NCBI GenBank assembly: GCA_965178125.1
Contig: OZ237766.1
Span: 248,001-312,000 of the forward strand
From: Bilabrum cf. latius
Taxonomy: Eukaryota; Bigyra: Bicosoecida; Bigyra; Bicosoecida
Direction of reading: 5' to 3'
DNA length: 64,000 bases
This document shows positions 31,832-45,388 of this stretch, piece by piece. The notes under the pieces were generated by a model, which saw nothing but the letters and a program-made list of their open reading frames with translations, was not told the DNA's origin and searched no databases. Made by a program: the position numbers and the translations under genes. The stretch's first letter is position 1; each line of letters opens with the position of its first letter.

Positions 31832-34513
31832 ATGCTGCCGTTGCATACGTTCGACAAGGAAGTAGAGAACGACTAGAAGTATGGATGGGTTCGGTCGTTA
31901 TCTGGGCTGGTGCATAGTGGGTTTTTGCACGACCAAATGCCCACCGAACAGCGTGCTGTTGGTGAGATTCACCTCGGTGCGGCGTGCTCGAATTACTCTG
32001 GAGCCGGAGCCCCTGCAAGCGCTGGCTCCCAGCTTGATTTGTCGTTTGTTTTTGGTGGACCGAAGGGGGTATCAACGACAGTCATCCAAAATGGACCTTG
32101 CAGAACCAACGAAGACCGCGATCGCGCTGCCAGGCTAGATCTGGCCGCGTCGCACGGCAACGGTGGATGGAAATGCACTCGACAGATCATGGTAGCATCG
32201 GCCCCGAGGACTGGAAGCACAGCGATCGCCTCGGCAGCTCGGGCAATCTGTGGCGGGAGTGATATCCTCAAGACACATGCAGCTCCCGTGCTGCTGCTGC
32301 CGAACCCAAGTCGGGGCCGCACTACCCTCATCCCTGCTCGAGAATTCCATGGCAGCGGCAGTGGTTTGAAAGCTCCCCGCCTGCAAAATATCTGTGCAGT
32401 GCCTGTATTCGTCACCAGCCGCTCCCTCGTTGACGCGCTAGCGTCATGGGCGAGGCTCAAAGCGAGCAAGCTTCTGCGGGAGTTCCGGTCTTGGAACCAG
32501 TTCGATTCGGAACAAAACCCGATGCGTTGCCTGTATGATGACAACGAGCGCGGTCTGGGCCGGTACGTCGGCGCTGTTAATTCAACGGGGGGAATGGCCA
32601 GCTGTCCCAAGCATAGACCCGCGATGAACCCAGCTGTGGCTCGCCAAGCGGTCGACGAATGGGAGGCCCGACTCGGTCTACGGGAGTACGTCGGCTGCAG
32701 GGTCGGAACGGATGGGACGACACGGTGCTCCCAGAAAGTCACTGCGCTGCTCAAAACTGCGGCCTAGGCAAGGGCGGCAGCATCAGCAGCAGGGAATAGC
32801 TTGCTCAGGGACTCTATCGCGCGGTCGATGGCCAGCGCCGAGCAGTCGCTGCAGCTAGCCTATGAGCAAACGCAACCGGTAAGGAGTCCAAAGCCTCGGA
32901 CGAATGAACAAGCATTTGCAGAAGCAGGCCTAACACAAGGCCTAACACAAGGCGAAACACAATCGCCTAGGGTGTCACGAGAGTCGGCCACCTCCGTTGC
33001 TGCCATGCTGCACGACCGCGATATATTGCTGGAGCAGTCGCATTTCAGGCTGCAGCCTGCCTTCAGAGAATTGATGCAGCGCACTGCGGCGGCGTAGCAA
33101 AGCTGGAGGATGGAATGCGTTGGCATGAACGGCGATGTATCCGTTGAGTTCCCTGTGCTGCTACAGCTGCTGCGGCCGCCTGGCAGGCCGGTACTGCTGC
33201 AGGTGTTCGCCGGCAGGGACTACAAGAGCGCTTACGGAACCGGAGGGATGGGCACCGCGCATGTGCTGGCGGTGGCGACAGCGACTGTGTGGCTGGAGCA
33301 GCTAGCCGGCATCGGTGTGACGAGTGCATCGGACCTGCACAGGTGCTTGGCGCCAGGACTCACCGGAGGGGACATCACGAGCTGTATGCCACCCAGTCTA
33401 TCACCGGTGCCCCGTAGTGTGACGAGTGGGCTCGTCCTATCTGCCCTGGACCTCTTGCACGGATCGCGAGGTGATGCTGGCTTGGAAGGTGGTGTCCCTC
33501 ATCACGGACGGTAGAGTGGTGGTTGCAACCGGGAGAGGGGCGGTGGTGACCGCGACGGCTCTTCTGGGCCGTTGAAGTGGCGAGGGTAGCTCTCAAAAGC
33601 AACCAACGCGTTTGCCGCTGCTCTGCGCGGCCTGCATGGAGCGATCTACTAGGGCAAGCGAGGTGCGGGGACGTACCCGCAGCAGGCCTACATCGATGTT
33701 CCGCTGGGGATTGGCGCCGCGCAATTGCTCCCGCTGGGCGATAGCGACCCGGCAGCGGAAGCAATTCGGATCGAGGCCCGGTTCCGTCACCGTGTGACGA
33801 GTGCGAGGAACCACGCCGTGGCGTAGTACGGTAGGTCCACGTGGGCGGCGGTGCGCGTGGCGTGTGTAGACGTGCGGCTAGATCGGGGGTACTCGTAGTT
33901 GCATGGATCGGATCATGGATCGGATCATGGGGGGCGGGAGCCTGGCGATCCGGTGAATGGCGTGGCCCAGCATGACGCCTCGGAGGACTTAGCGGGTGCC
34001 GCTGGGAGAAGGGTTTAGACCCCATTGGGAGCACTTGCTCCGCCCCTCGTGTACCGTGGGCGCAACGGCACTGGCAGCACCGCCTCCACGGACGGCCAGG
34101 TGCATCGAATTGCAGCGGAGACGTGGGCCCGCGCGCTGGCAGCGGAGTCGCCTGGCCACACCGCAAATCGCCTGGGTGCAATCGATGCGGAACCAGCCGC
34201 GGCGCCGCGCGATGCGCAGACGGGAGGCACAGCTCCTGGCAGGAGGCCAAGGGCTTGGTACCTTGACCCCACCACGGGGTTGCACATGGGGCATGTGGGG
34301 GGCAGCGGTGGGAGGCCGGGGCGAGCGGTGGAGGAGATGGTAGCTGATGTTATGCGTGTGACGAGTGCCGCACGGTGGGGTGATGGTGGTGACTCAGCCG
34401 ATGATGATGCCCCCTCAGTCGCCCTAGTGGCAGCGGAAGTGCAGCGGGCATTAGATCACTCGGTGAAGCTCATTGTCCAGGCTAGGGAAGACACCATGGC
34501 AGTAGTAGGGTGA
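31832..34513 (+). CDS. Sulfotransferase-like N-terminal domain fused to a long uncharacterised region
   Basis: 893 residues in a single exon from ATG 31832 to TGA 34511-34513. Nine TAG codons are internal: 31874, 32765, 33095, 33512, 33587, 33650, 33824, 33896 and 34016. Around residues 125-140 VASAPRTGSTAIASAARA resembles the PAPS 5'-phosphosulfate loop of sulfotransferases (PRTGST), and VPVFVTSRSLVDALASWARL resembles the 3'-phosphate-binding RDP.D...S segment. Residues from about 310 on show no motif I know. That half contains repeats (TQGLTQGETQ near 32945; a GSDH repeat near 33910) and a conserved-looking stretch AYIDVPLGIGAAQLLPLGDS. The enzyme would transfer sulfate to a carbohydrate or protein, but the assignment rests on two short motifs. 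No signal peptide is visible. Confidence 0.72.
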
Positions 34514-34960
34514 TACGGTAGCAGGGTAATACCAAGTGGTGATGGTCCACTGATGGATGCCAACTGAGGATTTTGCTGGAGGAGCCGCCGCCGCATGGCA
34601 TGGCTCTCTGGGAGTGAGCGAGCCGACAGCAATGCCGCAGTCGAGAAGGAGCACCGAATACCGCTAGGGCGTTTGCTTCAATGCGTGCAGTGCAAATACG
34701 TATTTCTGGGAAGGGGGCAGCTGTGATAGCGTCTACATGTCCGTCTACATGTCCACGTCCCAAATTATTATTTGTCTAGATTTCATCACGCTACATAGGT
34801 CGCAACGGTCATCGATCAACATTTAGCCCATACGTGCTAACCAAAGTGATTTAGCTGAGTGTAGCAGCATACGCATATATAAGTTGTTTAGCTGTCCTCT
34901 GTAGAGCAAATCAGGCCGCAAGCGCGGCCCGATCCAAATACACTCGCGCACCCAGCGACC
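34514..34960. promoter_or_regulatory. Intergenic region and CFAP65 promoter
   Basis: No gene. ATATATAAG at 34874-34882 is a good TATA box about 80 bases before the CFAP65 start codon. Confidence 0.6.
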
Positions 34961-37900
34961 ATGGCAGCAACAGGCGTAGCTCCGGCCAGCGGCACACGCC
35001 GTCCAAAGCGTGGCATGAGCGAACAGCGTAAAGATCGTATCGAGCGCTTTGGAATCGATTGTGGAGACGGGCTACTCTGGAAAGGAGGTGCTTGGAGACC
35101 AGGGGGCGAGTACATCAAGAAGCTCCAGGTGAAGAATGTAGGAGCTGCTGTGCAGACCATCCGGTACGCCCTGCCAGCTAGCAAGTTCTTTTCGATGGAT
35201 TTTCCGGAGCCTAGGAAGCTGGCCCCCGGCAACAGCGCGTCGATTGAGATCCGGTTCCGACCGGTTCGAGAGGAGGAATACGAGGACGAGATCGAATTTG
35301 AGACGCCGGCAGGGCGCTTTTCGGTGCCAGTTGTGGCTCGGCTCCCCAGGCTAGGGGCTTCGTTGCCGCCCCAGGTCATGTTTCCGCTGTCGCCCGCGCT
35401 CGAGACGGCCTCGAGCATCGTGCTCCTCAGCAACACCGGGCAGGTGCCCTTCTCGTTCGAGTTCCGCTGCGCGGCGCCCTTCCTGATCGAGCCCTCCTCG
35501 GGCGTGGCGCCGCCGGGGCAGGACCTTCCCATCCGGATCGATTTCACGCCGCCCGAGGCGGGCGATGTCGAGACGACCGCCACCTGCCTGGTGCGGGCCA
35601 TTGGGGAGGCAGGGGAAGGGGGCCCCGCGGGGGACGCGGGTGCAGGGCACGACGGTGCGATTGCGGTTGCAACCGGCGGCGTGCGCGTGTCGGGCCCCTC
35701 TTCGCTGCAGATGCGCACCGTACTCCGCGGCACCGGCAAATTCCCGCACATCGTGGTGGAGCCTAGGGAGGCGGACTTTGGTGAGGTGACCGCCACCGCT
35801 GGTGCGACGAGTGCGGCGGTCGGGGCGGGCGCGGGGGAGGAGGTGACGGACGCGGCGCTGGTGCTGCGGAACCCCAGCCAGGTGCACTGCACGGTGGTGT
35901 CGAGGCCAGTCGAACGTGACAGGAGGCCCCATTTCTCCCTGGCTCCCGGGCGGGCGGTGGTGGAAGGCGACGGAGGCAACGTTCCTTTGAAGCTCAGCTA
36001 CAGGCCGCTGGTGCCCGGCTCCCACAGCGTGGAGCGCTTTCAGCTGACCGCGCCGGGCGGCGCGCGGGTTACTGTGGTCGCGCGGGGTCGCGCGGTGGCG
36101 CCCCGCGTCACACTTGGTCGCAAGGACAGGGAGGGGGCTGCGGGCGGGCGCCCGGGCAAGCGCAAGCCCAGGCCCAGCGTGCTGGACTTTGGCGACTTCA
36201 GCATGGACAAGGCCCCGCCCTCGCACGTGCTTCGGTTGCGGAACCACAGCGCGGCGCCGGTCCGGTTCGCGTTCTTGGCCGAGGAAGGCGCGGTGTTCCG
36301 GTTTTCCAGGCTGCAGGGAGAAATACCAGCGCAGATGTACCTGGATGTGTCCGTTCACTTCGTCCCCTAGCAGTCCGGTAATTTCTCCAGGCGCGTTCCC
36401 TGCCTGATTCGCGGGGGGGAACCCCTGTGGGTTGATTGCATCGGCACTGCGCACGACCCGTCCGCACAAGGGGGCCAGCGACCCATGCCCCTGCGGGACT
36501 GGCACTACAGGGCCTACCGGATGCGGCCCGCGCCCCTGAGACTTTTGGCTCCGGACGATGTGCTGGCGGTGGCCAAGGCTCACGCGAGGGCGGTTGCAAC
36601 CGGTTTGGATCCGGAGCAGGCGCTTCCCCGGGCTGGGTTCCCAAGCGCGCTGACGAGTGCGCACACGCGCGCCTGGGAAGAATCCGCCATGCTGCGACCG
36701 GGCGGCGGCGCCGATATTCCGCAAGGGGAGGGCGATGGTTCCGGCTTGGCGGAGGAGACCATCAGGGGGGGCGCGGGGGGGCTGACAGGTGCATCGAACG
36801 ATGGTGCTGGGCCTGTGCTGACGAAGCAGACACTCAGTGCGTTGGAGCTGGCCGGCGGGGGCGCACTGCAGGGGGGCGGGGCCTCCCAGGGGGCGCCGCG
36901 CACACCCATGCTGCGGGGCGGTGGTTCCGCAGCCGGGGGCGCCGGCGCGATGTTCCTGACGGAGGGCGGGTCCATCGGCGCCGCCGGCACCGCCAGCGGA
37001 ACCGGCCGGCTGCGGCTCACGGCCGGCGCGGACGCCGACGAGGCCAATCTGCAAGGGATGGCGATGGTGCGGGCAAGCGGGCGAGCTGGTCGGGCCGCGT
37101 CCTCGGCCGGGCCCGAGGTGCAGGCCACGCGGTGCGAGGGGATGAGCCTAGGGGCGCGGGCTGCATACGCTGAGATCTTCGCCTCTGCAGCTGCAGTCAC
37201 CCAGGAGCCTCTCCCCGTGGCCTCGTTGAGTCCGGCGCACGATCCCCCTCTGCCCGTCACACTGTCGGCTGGAAGCCTGGATTTCGGGGCGGCGGGTCAT
37301 GGTCGTATGCCTCCGAAGCGCCACGTCATGGTGCGGAACCACACCAACGGCCGGGTCGCCATCTTCTGGCACGTACCCTAGACGGCCGAGGCGGCCTCCA
37401 GGGCGATCTCGGGGGCGCTGGCGGGGGAGGGAAGCGACTGGGCGGTTGTTCCCCGGGAGCTGGATTTGGCTCCGGGTCAGGAGGAGGAGGTGACGATCAG
37501 CTTCCGGCCCAGGGGGGAGGACGCGTATTACGGCTCCGAGTTGGAGTGCGTGGCGCTGCCCCGGCAGAATCGCTCCTTCCGGCTGGTGGACGAGTCCTCC
37601 TTCTGTCCCGCCGTGACGATCCCGCTGCGCGTGTCGGGGCACAGCTTCGCTTCCATGGGGTCTTTCCAGCCGCGGGCCAGCCTGCAGGGGCCGGTGCGGA
37701 GATTGGGGGATGACGAGGCGAGAGATGGCGCTGGCGCTGGTGCTGGTGCTGGTGCTGGTGCTGGTGCTGGTGCTGGTGCTGGTGCTGGTGCTGGTGCTGG
37801 TGCTGGTGCTGGTGCTGGTGCTGGTGTAGGGGTTGCTGCCGGCCTGGAGGTGCCCGACACATTCGAGCTCGAGTTCCCACCCGTGTACGATGCATGGAGA

Positions 37901-40900
37901 GCGGCCGACTTGGCCAGGGCGGCGGGCCGGCCTGCGGAACATCCGTGCGCGGCGCCGGACGGGAAGAGCCTCAGCGGCCGCTGGGGACCCTCGGCGGAGT
38001 GCGGGTACCAGACGGTGGAGCTGAGGAACGAGAGCGATGCCCCCTGCGCGTTTTCGATTCCGGGCGATCCTCAGGGGGTGTTCGCAGTGCTTCCGGCCAT
38101 GGGGCATGTCCCCGCAAAGGGGTTCGCCCTCCTTGCGGTGAGGTACAGGCCCCCGCCGGTGTCGAGCGAGCACGGCGTGGGTGGCGATGGCGTGGACGGG
38201 GGCGGCGGGAATGGACATGGACATGGTCCAAGGAGGCACATGGCCGTGATGCCCATCGAGCTGAACGGCTCCGAATCCAGCGGGCTGCGGCTGGTACTGA
38301 GGGGGCAGGCGGCGCTGCCCAGGCTGGCACTGCCCGCCGGTGGCGTGGTGTTTGGGCGACCCACCTGCGTCGGGGCGCAGTCGGTTGTAACCGCCCGGCT
38401 GGCCAGCGCCGCGCGCGTCCCCTGCCGGTTCCGCTGGCGGATCCCCAAGTCCGCCGAGGGCGTCCTCTCGTTGTTCCCTGAGGAGGGGCGCGTGTCGGGG
38501 AACGACCACGTGGACGTGCAGGTGTGCTTCAGCCCGAGGCGGGCGGGGAGGCACGAGGTCGTTGCGGAGTGCCTCGTGTACCCATCGGGCGGGCAGGGCA
38601 TGGTGGCCATGGGCGCGGGGCCGGAGGAGGTTCCGCCGTGCGCTGCCTTCGGGGTGGTGCCCGGGGCGCCGCGCAATGAGGATGGTTCCGCCGCCTCGGG
38701 TGCCTCGCAGTCGGCGGTGCAGAGACTGCTCATGACCTTTGTGTGCGAGGGGGCGGATGGTGCCCTGGCGATCGTTCCCTCTCGGCTGGACGCGGGCGCC
38801 GTGACGGTGGGCGCCGCGCAGAGGGTGCAGGTCGAGCTGCGGAACCGGAGCACGTCTGCCCTGCGGTGGAGGGTCGCTGCGGTGCTCGACGGGCCCGCCG
38901 CTGCGGGGCTCAGGGAGTGGAGTCCCGACGGGGATCCGGAGTCGAATCTAGGGGAGGAGAGCAAGACAAGCGGTGGGAGGGGAAGCCCCACCCTGGGGGG
39001 CATGGGGGGGGGTGGCCCCGGGCTCGAGGTGGGGTCAAGGTACGCCCTGTCCCTCCCCGGGGGTAGGCGGGGTCGGAACGGGACGGTGGGGACCCGGAGC
39101 GTGATGGGGGGCGCGATGGATGACGAGGAGGACTGGGTGGCCAGGGAACAAGGGGCCGAGATGGCCCTGGCGCTGGTGGCGGCCGCCCGCTCAGGGAACA
39201 AGGGGGCCCGGCTGGCCCTTGCGTGGCTGCGGGCGGGCAGGGACGCGAGGGCCGACGACGAGGCCTACGAGGAGTCGGTGCAGCGGGAGGAGGCGCAGGC
39301 GGGTCTGGACGCGGCCGAGGCGGAGGCGGCCCGCCGAAGGTTCTCTAGGGGTGACGTGAAGGAGCAGGAGAGGGGGGCGGGGGGTAGCGGCGCACCGGGG
39401 TTCGATCCCGAGACCGGGCTCCCCACAGGCGGCAGCCCCCCGCTCTCGGCTAGGTCCAGTGTGAGCAAGAGCTCGGCGGGCCTGTCCACGGTGCGAGAAA
39501 TCAACGACGAGGACCAGCTGGACGATGGCCCCATGCCGGAGCCAGTGTCACTGGCCCCATTCGGGGGCGACCTGGCGGCCAAATCACACCGGGGTTTAGA
39601 GCTGGTGGTGGCGCCCAGGGCCAGGGGACCCGTGAGGGCGTACGTGTACGCCATCGTGGAGACGATTCAGGCTGCACTGCACGGTGGTGCGGGGGAAATC
39701 GGGGATGGAATGGGTAGCGAAAACGGGCTCGCGCCCGCCACGGAGATGTCAATGTCCCTTGCGCAAGCCCTTGCCAGACGAGGCAGGAGGGCGCGGGTAC
39801 TGGCTCGAGCCGCCGGCCTCGCGCTGGGCACGCCTTTATGCCCACCACCCCTGGCTCCCAACGCAGACGGGATGGCCCTCGAAATCAGGGGACAGGGGAT
39901 CGTGCCCAGCGTGTGCATCGACGATGCACGCTGCCTGCAGTCCCACGAAGCTCTCCTCTATTTGTTCCCTCACTTCGACGCGGACGGGCGGGCCGGGAAT
40001 CCCTCCAGCCACGCGGCTGCGGCCGACGCCGGGGAGCAGGCCAGGAACAGCGACTCGGAGTCGAAAGAAGGGGGCGGGCTGGGTCCCGACGGGCTTCCGC
40101 GGGCGCCGCGCAGGGTGGTTCCGCTGTCGGCGCTTGTTCCCTCGAGGGGCAGGGGTCGGCCGGGGCAGGGCGCGGGGGTCTTTGGCGATCCTGCCGCGGC
40201 GGCCACGGTGCGACGGGGTGGATTTCAGCGGGGGGAGGACGACGAGGACGGTGACGCGCACGCCGCCTCCCTCTCTGGCTGGTGCTTTGACCTGGGGCAG
40301 CCGCTGCTGCTGCCTGGGGAACAGAGGCAGGACGTGGCAAAACGGGTGGGTCTTCGCTGGGCCGCGGCCGAGGCCACCGCTTTGGCCAGGGGCAGGGCCG
40401 CCCCGCTGGCGCCTCTCGCTGCCGTACCCACCTCCAGCGTTTGTTCCCCGGCTGTTCTGTGGAGGCGGCTGTCGCTGCACCACCTAAACTCGGTCCTGGC
40501 CGGCGTCATGCTTGGCTCGGAGCTCAGGTACCTCAAGAGGACCCCCATGTTTCGGGACGCGAGGGACCTGAGGAGGACCACCATCGAGTTCGCGCCGAGG
40601 CCGGTGGGCGCCCCCCCCGAGGTGATCCTCCTCTCCGTCCGGAACTGCGGTGGCGGGGAGTGCGCCATGAAGACGAGGTTCCTTGCGAGACCAGAGGCCC
40701 CCGCCGAGCCCTGGACCGAGATGCGGGCGCCCTCTAGTGAGGAGAGGAGGTGCAGGGACCTGAACAGGAGGGGGGTCATGGCCGTGTTCCCCAGGTCTGC
40801 GAGGTTGCAACCGGGGCAGCGGGCCACCCTCAGGATGCACTACGCCTACGATGACTCGGAATCGATTGTCCGGGCTGTGGTGCCGGCGGGCAAGGAGGCG

Positions 40901-43900
40901 GCCGGGGTGGGCGGCAAGGGTGCCAAGGGCAAGGCCCGGGCAGCCGCGGCTGCCGCCGCACGTGCTCGTCACCTCGCCCCCGGGACGCAGGAGGCAGAGG
41001 TGCTGATGCAGGTGGAGGGCGGCAAGGTGGTGAGGATGCTGCTCCGGGGGAGGACCCTCCGGAGGGGGTTTCCCTTCCTGTACCCCGCCTGCCCCTCGGG
41101 GCTCTGGAGGCTGCGACCGGTGATGGTGGGGTCGCAGGCACCCCCCCTGCAGTTCGTGAACCTTCACAACACCTCGGACACGGACGCTTTCTACGCGATC
41201 GACCCGGCTCCGTTCTGGTCTTCAGCCGCTGCAACGGACGGCCTGCCTCCCTTCTCGGTTCCGCTGGAGGGGCGCCGCGGTTTTGTCCCCGCGGGCGGTG
41301 AGGTGGCCATACCCGTGGTGGCCAATCCCACGGAGGCGGGCGAGTCGTCCTGCGAGATGAGGGTTCGGTGGACGTTCGGGGACAGGTCGCACCCGTTCTG
41401 CCGGGTGGTGGAAGGCAGGCTCGGGCTCGGTGGCAGCCCGTGTGCCGACGAGGTCAGCGGGGCGGAGGGGGAGGAGGAAGAGGCGGTGGAGTCGCACTTG
41501 TCACACCAGGGGCCCAGCTGGGGGGAGGATCTAGACGACCTGCCACCGAGCGTGGAGGCCGGCGGCCGCCGGTGGAAGGAAGCCCACGGCGCACTCGTCA
41601 CACGAGTCATGAGAGAGAGGAAAGAGGCCCTGGGACTCGATGCGGGGAACATCGCCGTACCGCGGCCCGGTCCGTTGCTGCCCAGCGGCGCCTCCTCGGT
41701 GCTTGGCAACGGGTGGGATGTGTCCGTTCGGCTGCTGTGCCGGGGATACCTGTCGCCGGAGGCGTCTCTTGGGGGGCCCGCTTCGGCCAACTCGGAGTCG
41801 AAAACAGACGACCGCGGTGCCGATTCGAGCGCAGCCCAGGCAGCCGCTGTGGCCGAGCCGGCGATCCGGGAGGACCCATCGCCGGCCCCCGTGCTGCCAG
41901 GGCTGCAGAGCTGGTCGCATCTGGATCGGGCGCTGGGGTGGCAGCTCGCCGGTACTGACGTCACTGCGGAACTAGCTGCGGAAGCTGCGATACGCAAGGC
42001 GAGCGTGGCAGCGGCGGAGGGCCGCTCGGGATCAAACCGGAAAGCGCTGGCGACCGCATCAGCATCAGCATCAGCATCAGCATCGGCTGCTCCAGAAGGT
42101 CAAGGAGGCAAGCTCTCGTCACACCTGCTGGGAGGTGCCATCGGGGCGGCACTTCGCAGAGCAGACTCTAGAGTGAGGGGACTCGAGGTGGGCTCCCCCG
42201 AGGACGGGCCCATGAGCGTGAGGCATGCAGCGGAGATGGCCGTGGGGCAGGCGGGGCCCGCGGTGGCACCACCGGCCGCCGGGAGAGTGACCGGAAATGA
42301 CTCGGAATCCAAAGAGACCCTGCAGGCGCAGGGGCACCTCACGCGGGTTCGTGCCCTCCTGTAGGCTTGTTCCCTGGAAGCACCCCCCTTGGACGGTGGT
42401 GACGGCGCGGGGGGGTATCCCATGGTGGGACCTGAACGATCCGTGGAGAGCGCATTGGAATCCATGCAGTCGAGGTCTCCCAGGGAACAACAACGGGGTG
42501 GTCGTGGCGGTGGTGGTGGTGATAACGGGAACGACCCCTCGGTGGGGTCATCCTTCCCCCAGGGAACAATGGTCCCCTACGCCCCCCTGGACGCCCCCGA
42601 CGCCCACGTGCCCCCCTCCCACAGAGATTCCCCCGACTGCCCCGCGCCCTCCCTTGCTCTTGTGCCGAGGCGGGCGGTGCCCATGGTGCCTGCCCCCGGT
42701 GCGTTATCGGCTGACTTCTTCGGTGCGGAACCGCCCCTGGTGCGGTGCGCGGCGTGGCCCGCCCCATGGTGCCCCGAGGGGATGGCCAGTCTCAGCGCCG
42801 AGGAGGTTCCGCTGGGGGACCTGCCCTTCGGCGGCGCCGCGCATCGGCTGGTGGTGCTGCGGAACCACAGGAAGGGCGGCCTGGCTCGCTCCAAGGCGCT
42901 CGGGTGGGTCCCGCCGGATCAGCGGCGCGACGGTTCCGCAGGCGCCGCGCATTACCCGCCCGGTCCCGTGGAGGAAGGCGGCTGGCTCCGATTCGCCTGG
43001 GAATCCACCCCCGCCCTGACACTGGGTGGCGGGGGGAGCAGCGTGAGCGTGCATCCGCCCAGCGGCATGATCCCGCCCGGAGGTGCCGTTCTGTGTCGGA
43101 TCACCTGTGTGGGTCCCTACGCGGCGGTTGCAACCGACGGATACCTGTCCTGCGTGGCGGCCGTGCCCGAGGAAGAGGTGGCCAAACTGGTCGCGGTCCG
43201 TGCCAGGGAACAAGCCGTCCTGGCCCGCAGGCGAGCCGCCCGGGAGGCGGCCCGCCCCCCCGACCCCAAGCACGTCCCAGTTGCAACCAGGAGCACCCAG
43301 GCCAGGGAGCTTCGGGTCGCCGCCAGCGCGCACCATCGGGACCTCAAGGCCACCTCCATGGCGAGGAAGCACATCGCCCCGCCCAAGTCCCCCTCTGTCG
43401 TGAGCAGGGAGAGGTCCAGATCCAGGGGCAGGGGCGGTGGGCGCAACTCCGATGCCGGGTCCTTTGCGGCGCCGCGCAGTTTTGCGGAACCTATCGAGGA
43501 GCAGGATTCGCTCGATTCGATCGGGCTCGCGGCTGGGATCGAAGGCGGCAGCAGCAGCAACGTCGACGACGGCGGCGGTTTCGGGGGCGGCGGTTCCGTG
43601 TCTTCCGTCAGCCGGGCGATGATGAAAGGTGTCGGCGGCGGCAGCAGGCGAACCAGGGGCGGTGCTGGAATCAACACTCCCAGGCATCCGGGCGGGGCCG
43701 CGGGTGGCGGGAACGGCTCCGTGGCCTCTGGGCAGTCCCAAGCCCTGGCTGAACTGGAGAGGGCGGGGCGGCCGGTGCGAAACTCTGTTCCCTCAGTACC
43801 TGTGACGCAGACGCTCAAGCTGCCCGCAAACCGGAAGAGGGCGCGCCCACGGGTCGTGGTCCGCGGCGGGGTTGCGACCATCGACGAAGACGCGCTGGCG

Positions 43901-45127
43901 CGGGAGGACGAGGAGGCCCCCGCCGAGGACGCGGGGGATGTGCGGGCTCGGCTGGCCGTGGCGGCCGCGCGGGAAGCCGCTGGCCTTGACGGATCCGACG
44001 GTGGTGACCCGGAGGACGACGATGAAGATGAAGATGAAGACCAGGTGCCCCCTGGTGCGAGGAGGAGCCCGCACGTCGCCGTGGCGATCGCCCGGTCCAG
44101 GGCCAGCGGCTCCAGGGGGAAGCGAACGAGGGGGGGTGCTTCCGAGGGGGGTCGTAGCAAGATGTCCATGGGCCTGCCTGCTTCTGCCATGGGTTAGAAG
44201 GCACCGCAGTCGCTGGCTGTGCCTCCTCCCGTTCCACCCGCGGTGCGGCTGATGCTTCGTGTGAGGGCACGCGTGCTCTCGCCCGACGATTTCGATGCCG
44301 TGCACGGGGCCAGCAGGAGGGCTTGCTTCGTCACGGTGCACGAAGAGGCAGCCGTGGCGGGTGCCAGCGCGGGCGGTGATGCGGAACATGTGCCGACGGC
44401 GCCGCGCATCGGGGATCTCCCCGGCGGGGCACAGGCCCTGGTGCCGCCCTCGGCGGATGCGCTTGCCAGGCAGCACGTGCACGGGCTGCTGCTGGCACCC
44501 GGTAGGGGTGGTCAAAGTGGTGGCGGCGGAGAGAGCGTTGGGAGTGGTCAAAGTGGCAGCGGCGATGGGGCCATGGCAGTGGTGGACGAGGAGGGCCTCA
44601 GGCAGGCGAGGGGCGAGGCGGCTGCCGAGGCTGCGGCCGAGTCCAGGGGATCCACCGGTGGATTGCTGGGTGTGCTGGCGAGGGATCTGATGGAAATGCT
44701 CGCGGCGGACGCGGCAGGTTCCGCTGATGTGCGCGGCGCCGATTCAGGTGGTGCCACTGGCGCGACGTTCGCGGAAGTGTCCGCGGAGATGCGCGCGCCC
44801 CTTCCGGGTGACGCCGCAGGCACGGGACACTTAGAAGGTGCATCGCACGATTGTGCTGGTGGTGATGGTGATCCCGATGGGGCCGATCCGATCCCAGGAG
44901 GCTGCGAAGACCGCGCCTGGGCCATGTGCCAGCCAGAGGGCCGTGCCCTGTGCGCGGGTGTGGTGGAGAATGCACTGCGGCTGGTCATCGGGGATGCAAT
45001 GGGAAGCGCGGAGGGGGCGGGGGCCTTCTTGGCCGAAGGAGAGACGCAGGGCGATGGTGCTGGAACTGAGGGTGGGCGAGGTGGTTATCGCCCGCTTGCT
45101 AGTCGGGCTGTGCTGCTGGACGGGTGA
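34961..45127 (+). CDS. CFAP65: CFAP65 (CCDC108), ciliary central-pair ASH/MSP-domain protein
   Basis: One uninterrupted exon of 3389 codons from ATG 34961 (context CGACCATGG) to TGA 45125-45127. Only four TAG codons interrupt it: 36368, 37379, 42362 and 44195. The N-terminus matches CFAP65: FGIDCGDGLLWKGG, then GGEYIKKLQVKNV, then FFSMDFPEPRKLAPG. Repeated immunoglobulin-like ASH/MSP modules follow, recognisable by IEIRFRPVREEEYEDEI, VLLSNTGQVPFSFEF, HVMVRNHTNGRVAIFW and LQFVNLHNTSDTDAFYAI. It is much longer than animal CFAP65 (about 1900 residues), because of low-complexity expansions including a Gly-Ala repeat at about residue 925 and an Ala-Ser repeat near 42057. CFAP65 belongs to the central apparatus of motile 9+2 cilia, so the organism has, or had, motile flagella. 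The absence of introns over 10 kb contrasts with the ankyrin genes. Confidence 0.93.
37733..37827 (+). repeat. GGTGCT hexanucleotide repeat, locus 2
   Basis: About fifteen copies encode a Gly-Ala repeat within CFAP65. Confidence 0.95.
42057..42086 (+). repeat. GCATCA hexanucleotide repeat
   Basis: Five near-perfect units encode an Ala-Ser repeat in CFAP65. Confidence 0.9.
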
Positions 45128-45388
45128 CGGTGTGTTGAGTGATCCATCCGGGTGATGCCTTCAATCTCAAGGATGCAACTCTGCTTGAAAGCACACGGAT
45201 GTAGATAGAAGCTCATTTATAGAAAGCAAGGGTGGTATCACATCGATAATTCCAATGCAGCAGCAAACAGGACCTGACCGATGCTTTCAGATGCCACCGA
45301 ACATGTAGCTGGGCACGGGGGCCGGTGCGCTTCTCAAGTGCGCGACTTCCAATCCACTCCACATCAATCAACACGACCGAGGGGTAAT

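Noticed and set aside
35351-38554. Long minus-strand ORFs of 567 and 468 codons opposite CFAP65
   Set aside because: GC-rich codon usage creates open antisense frames. Only the plus frame shows CFAP65 motifs.
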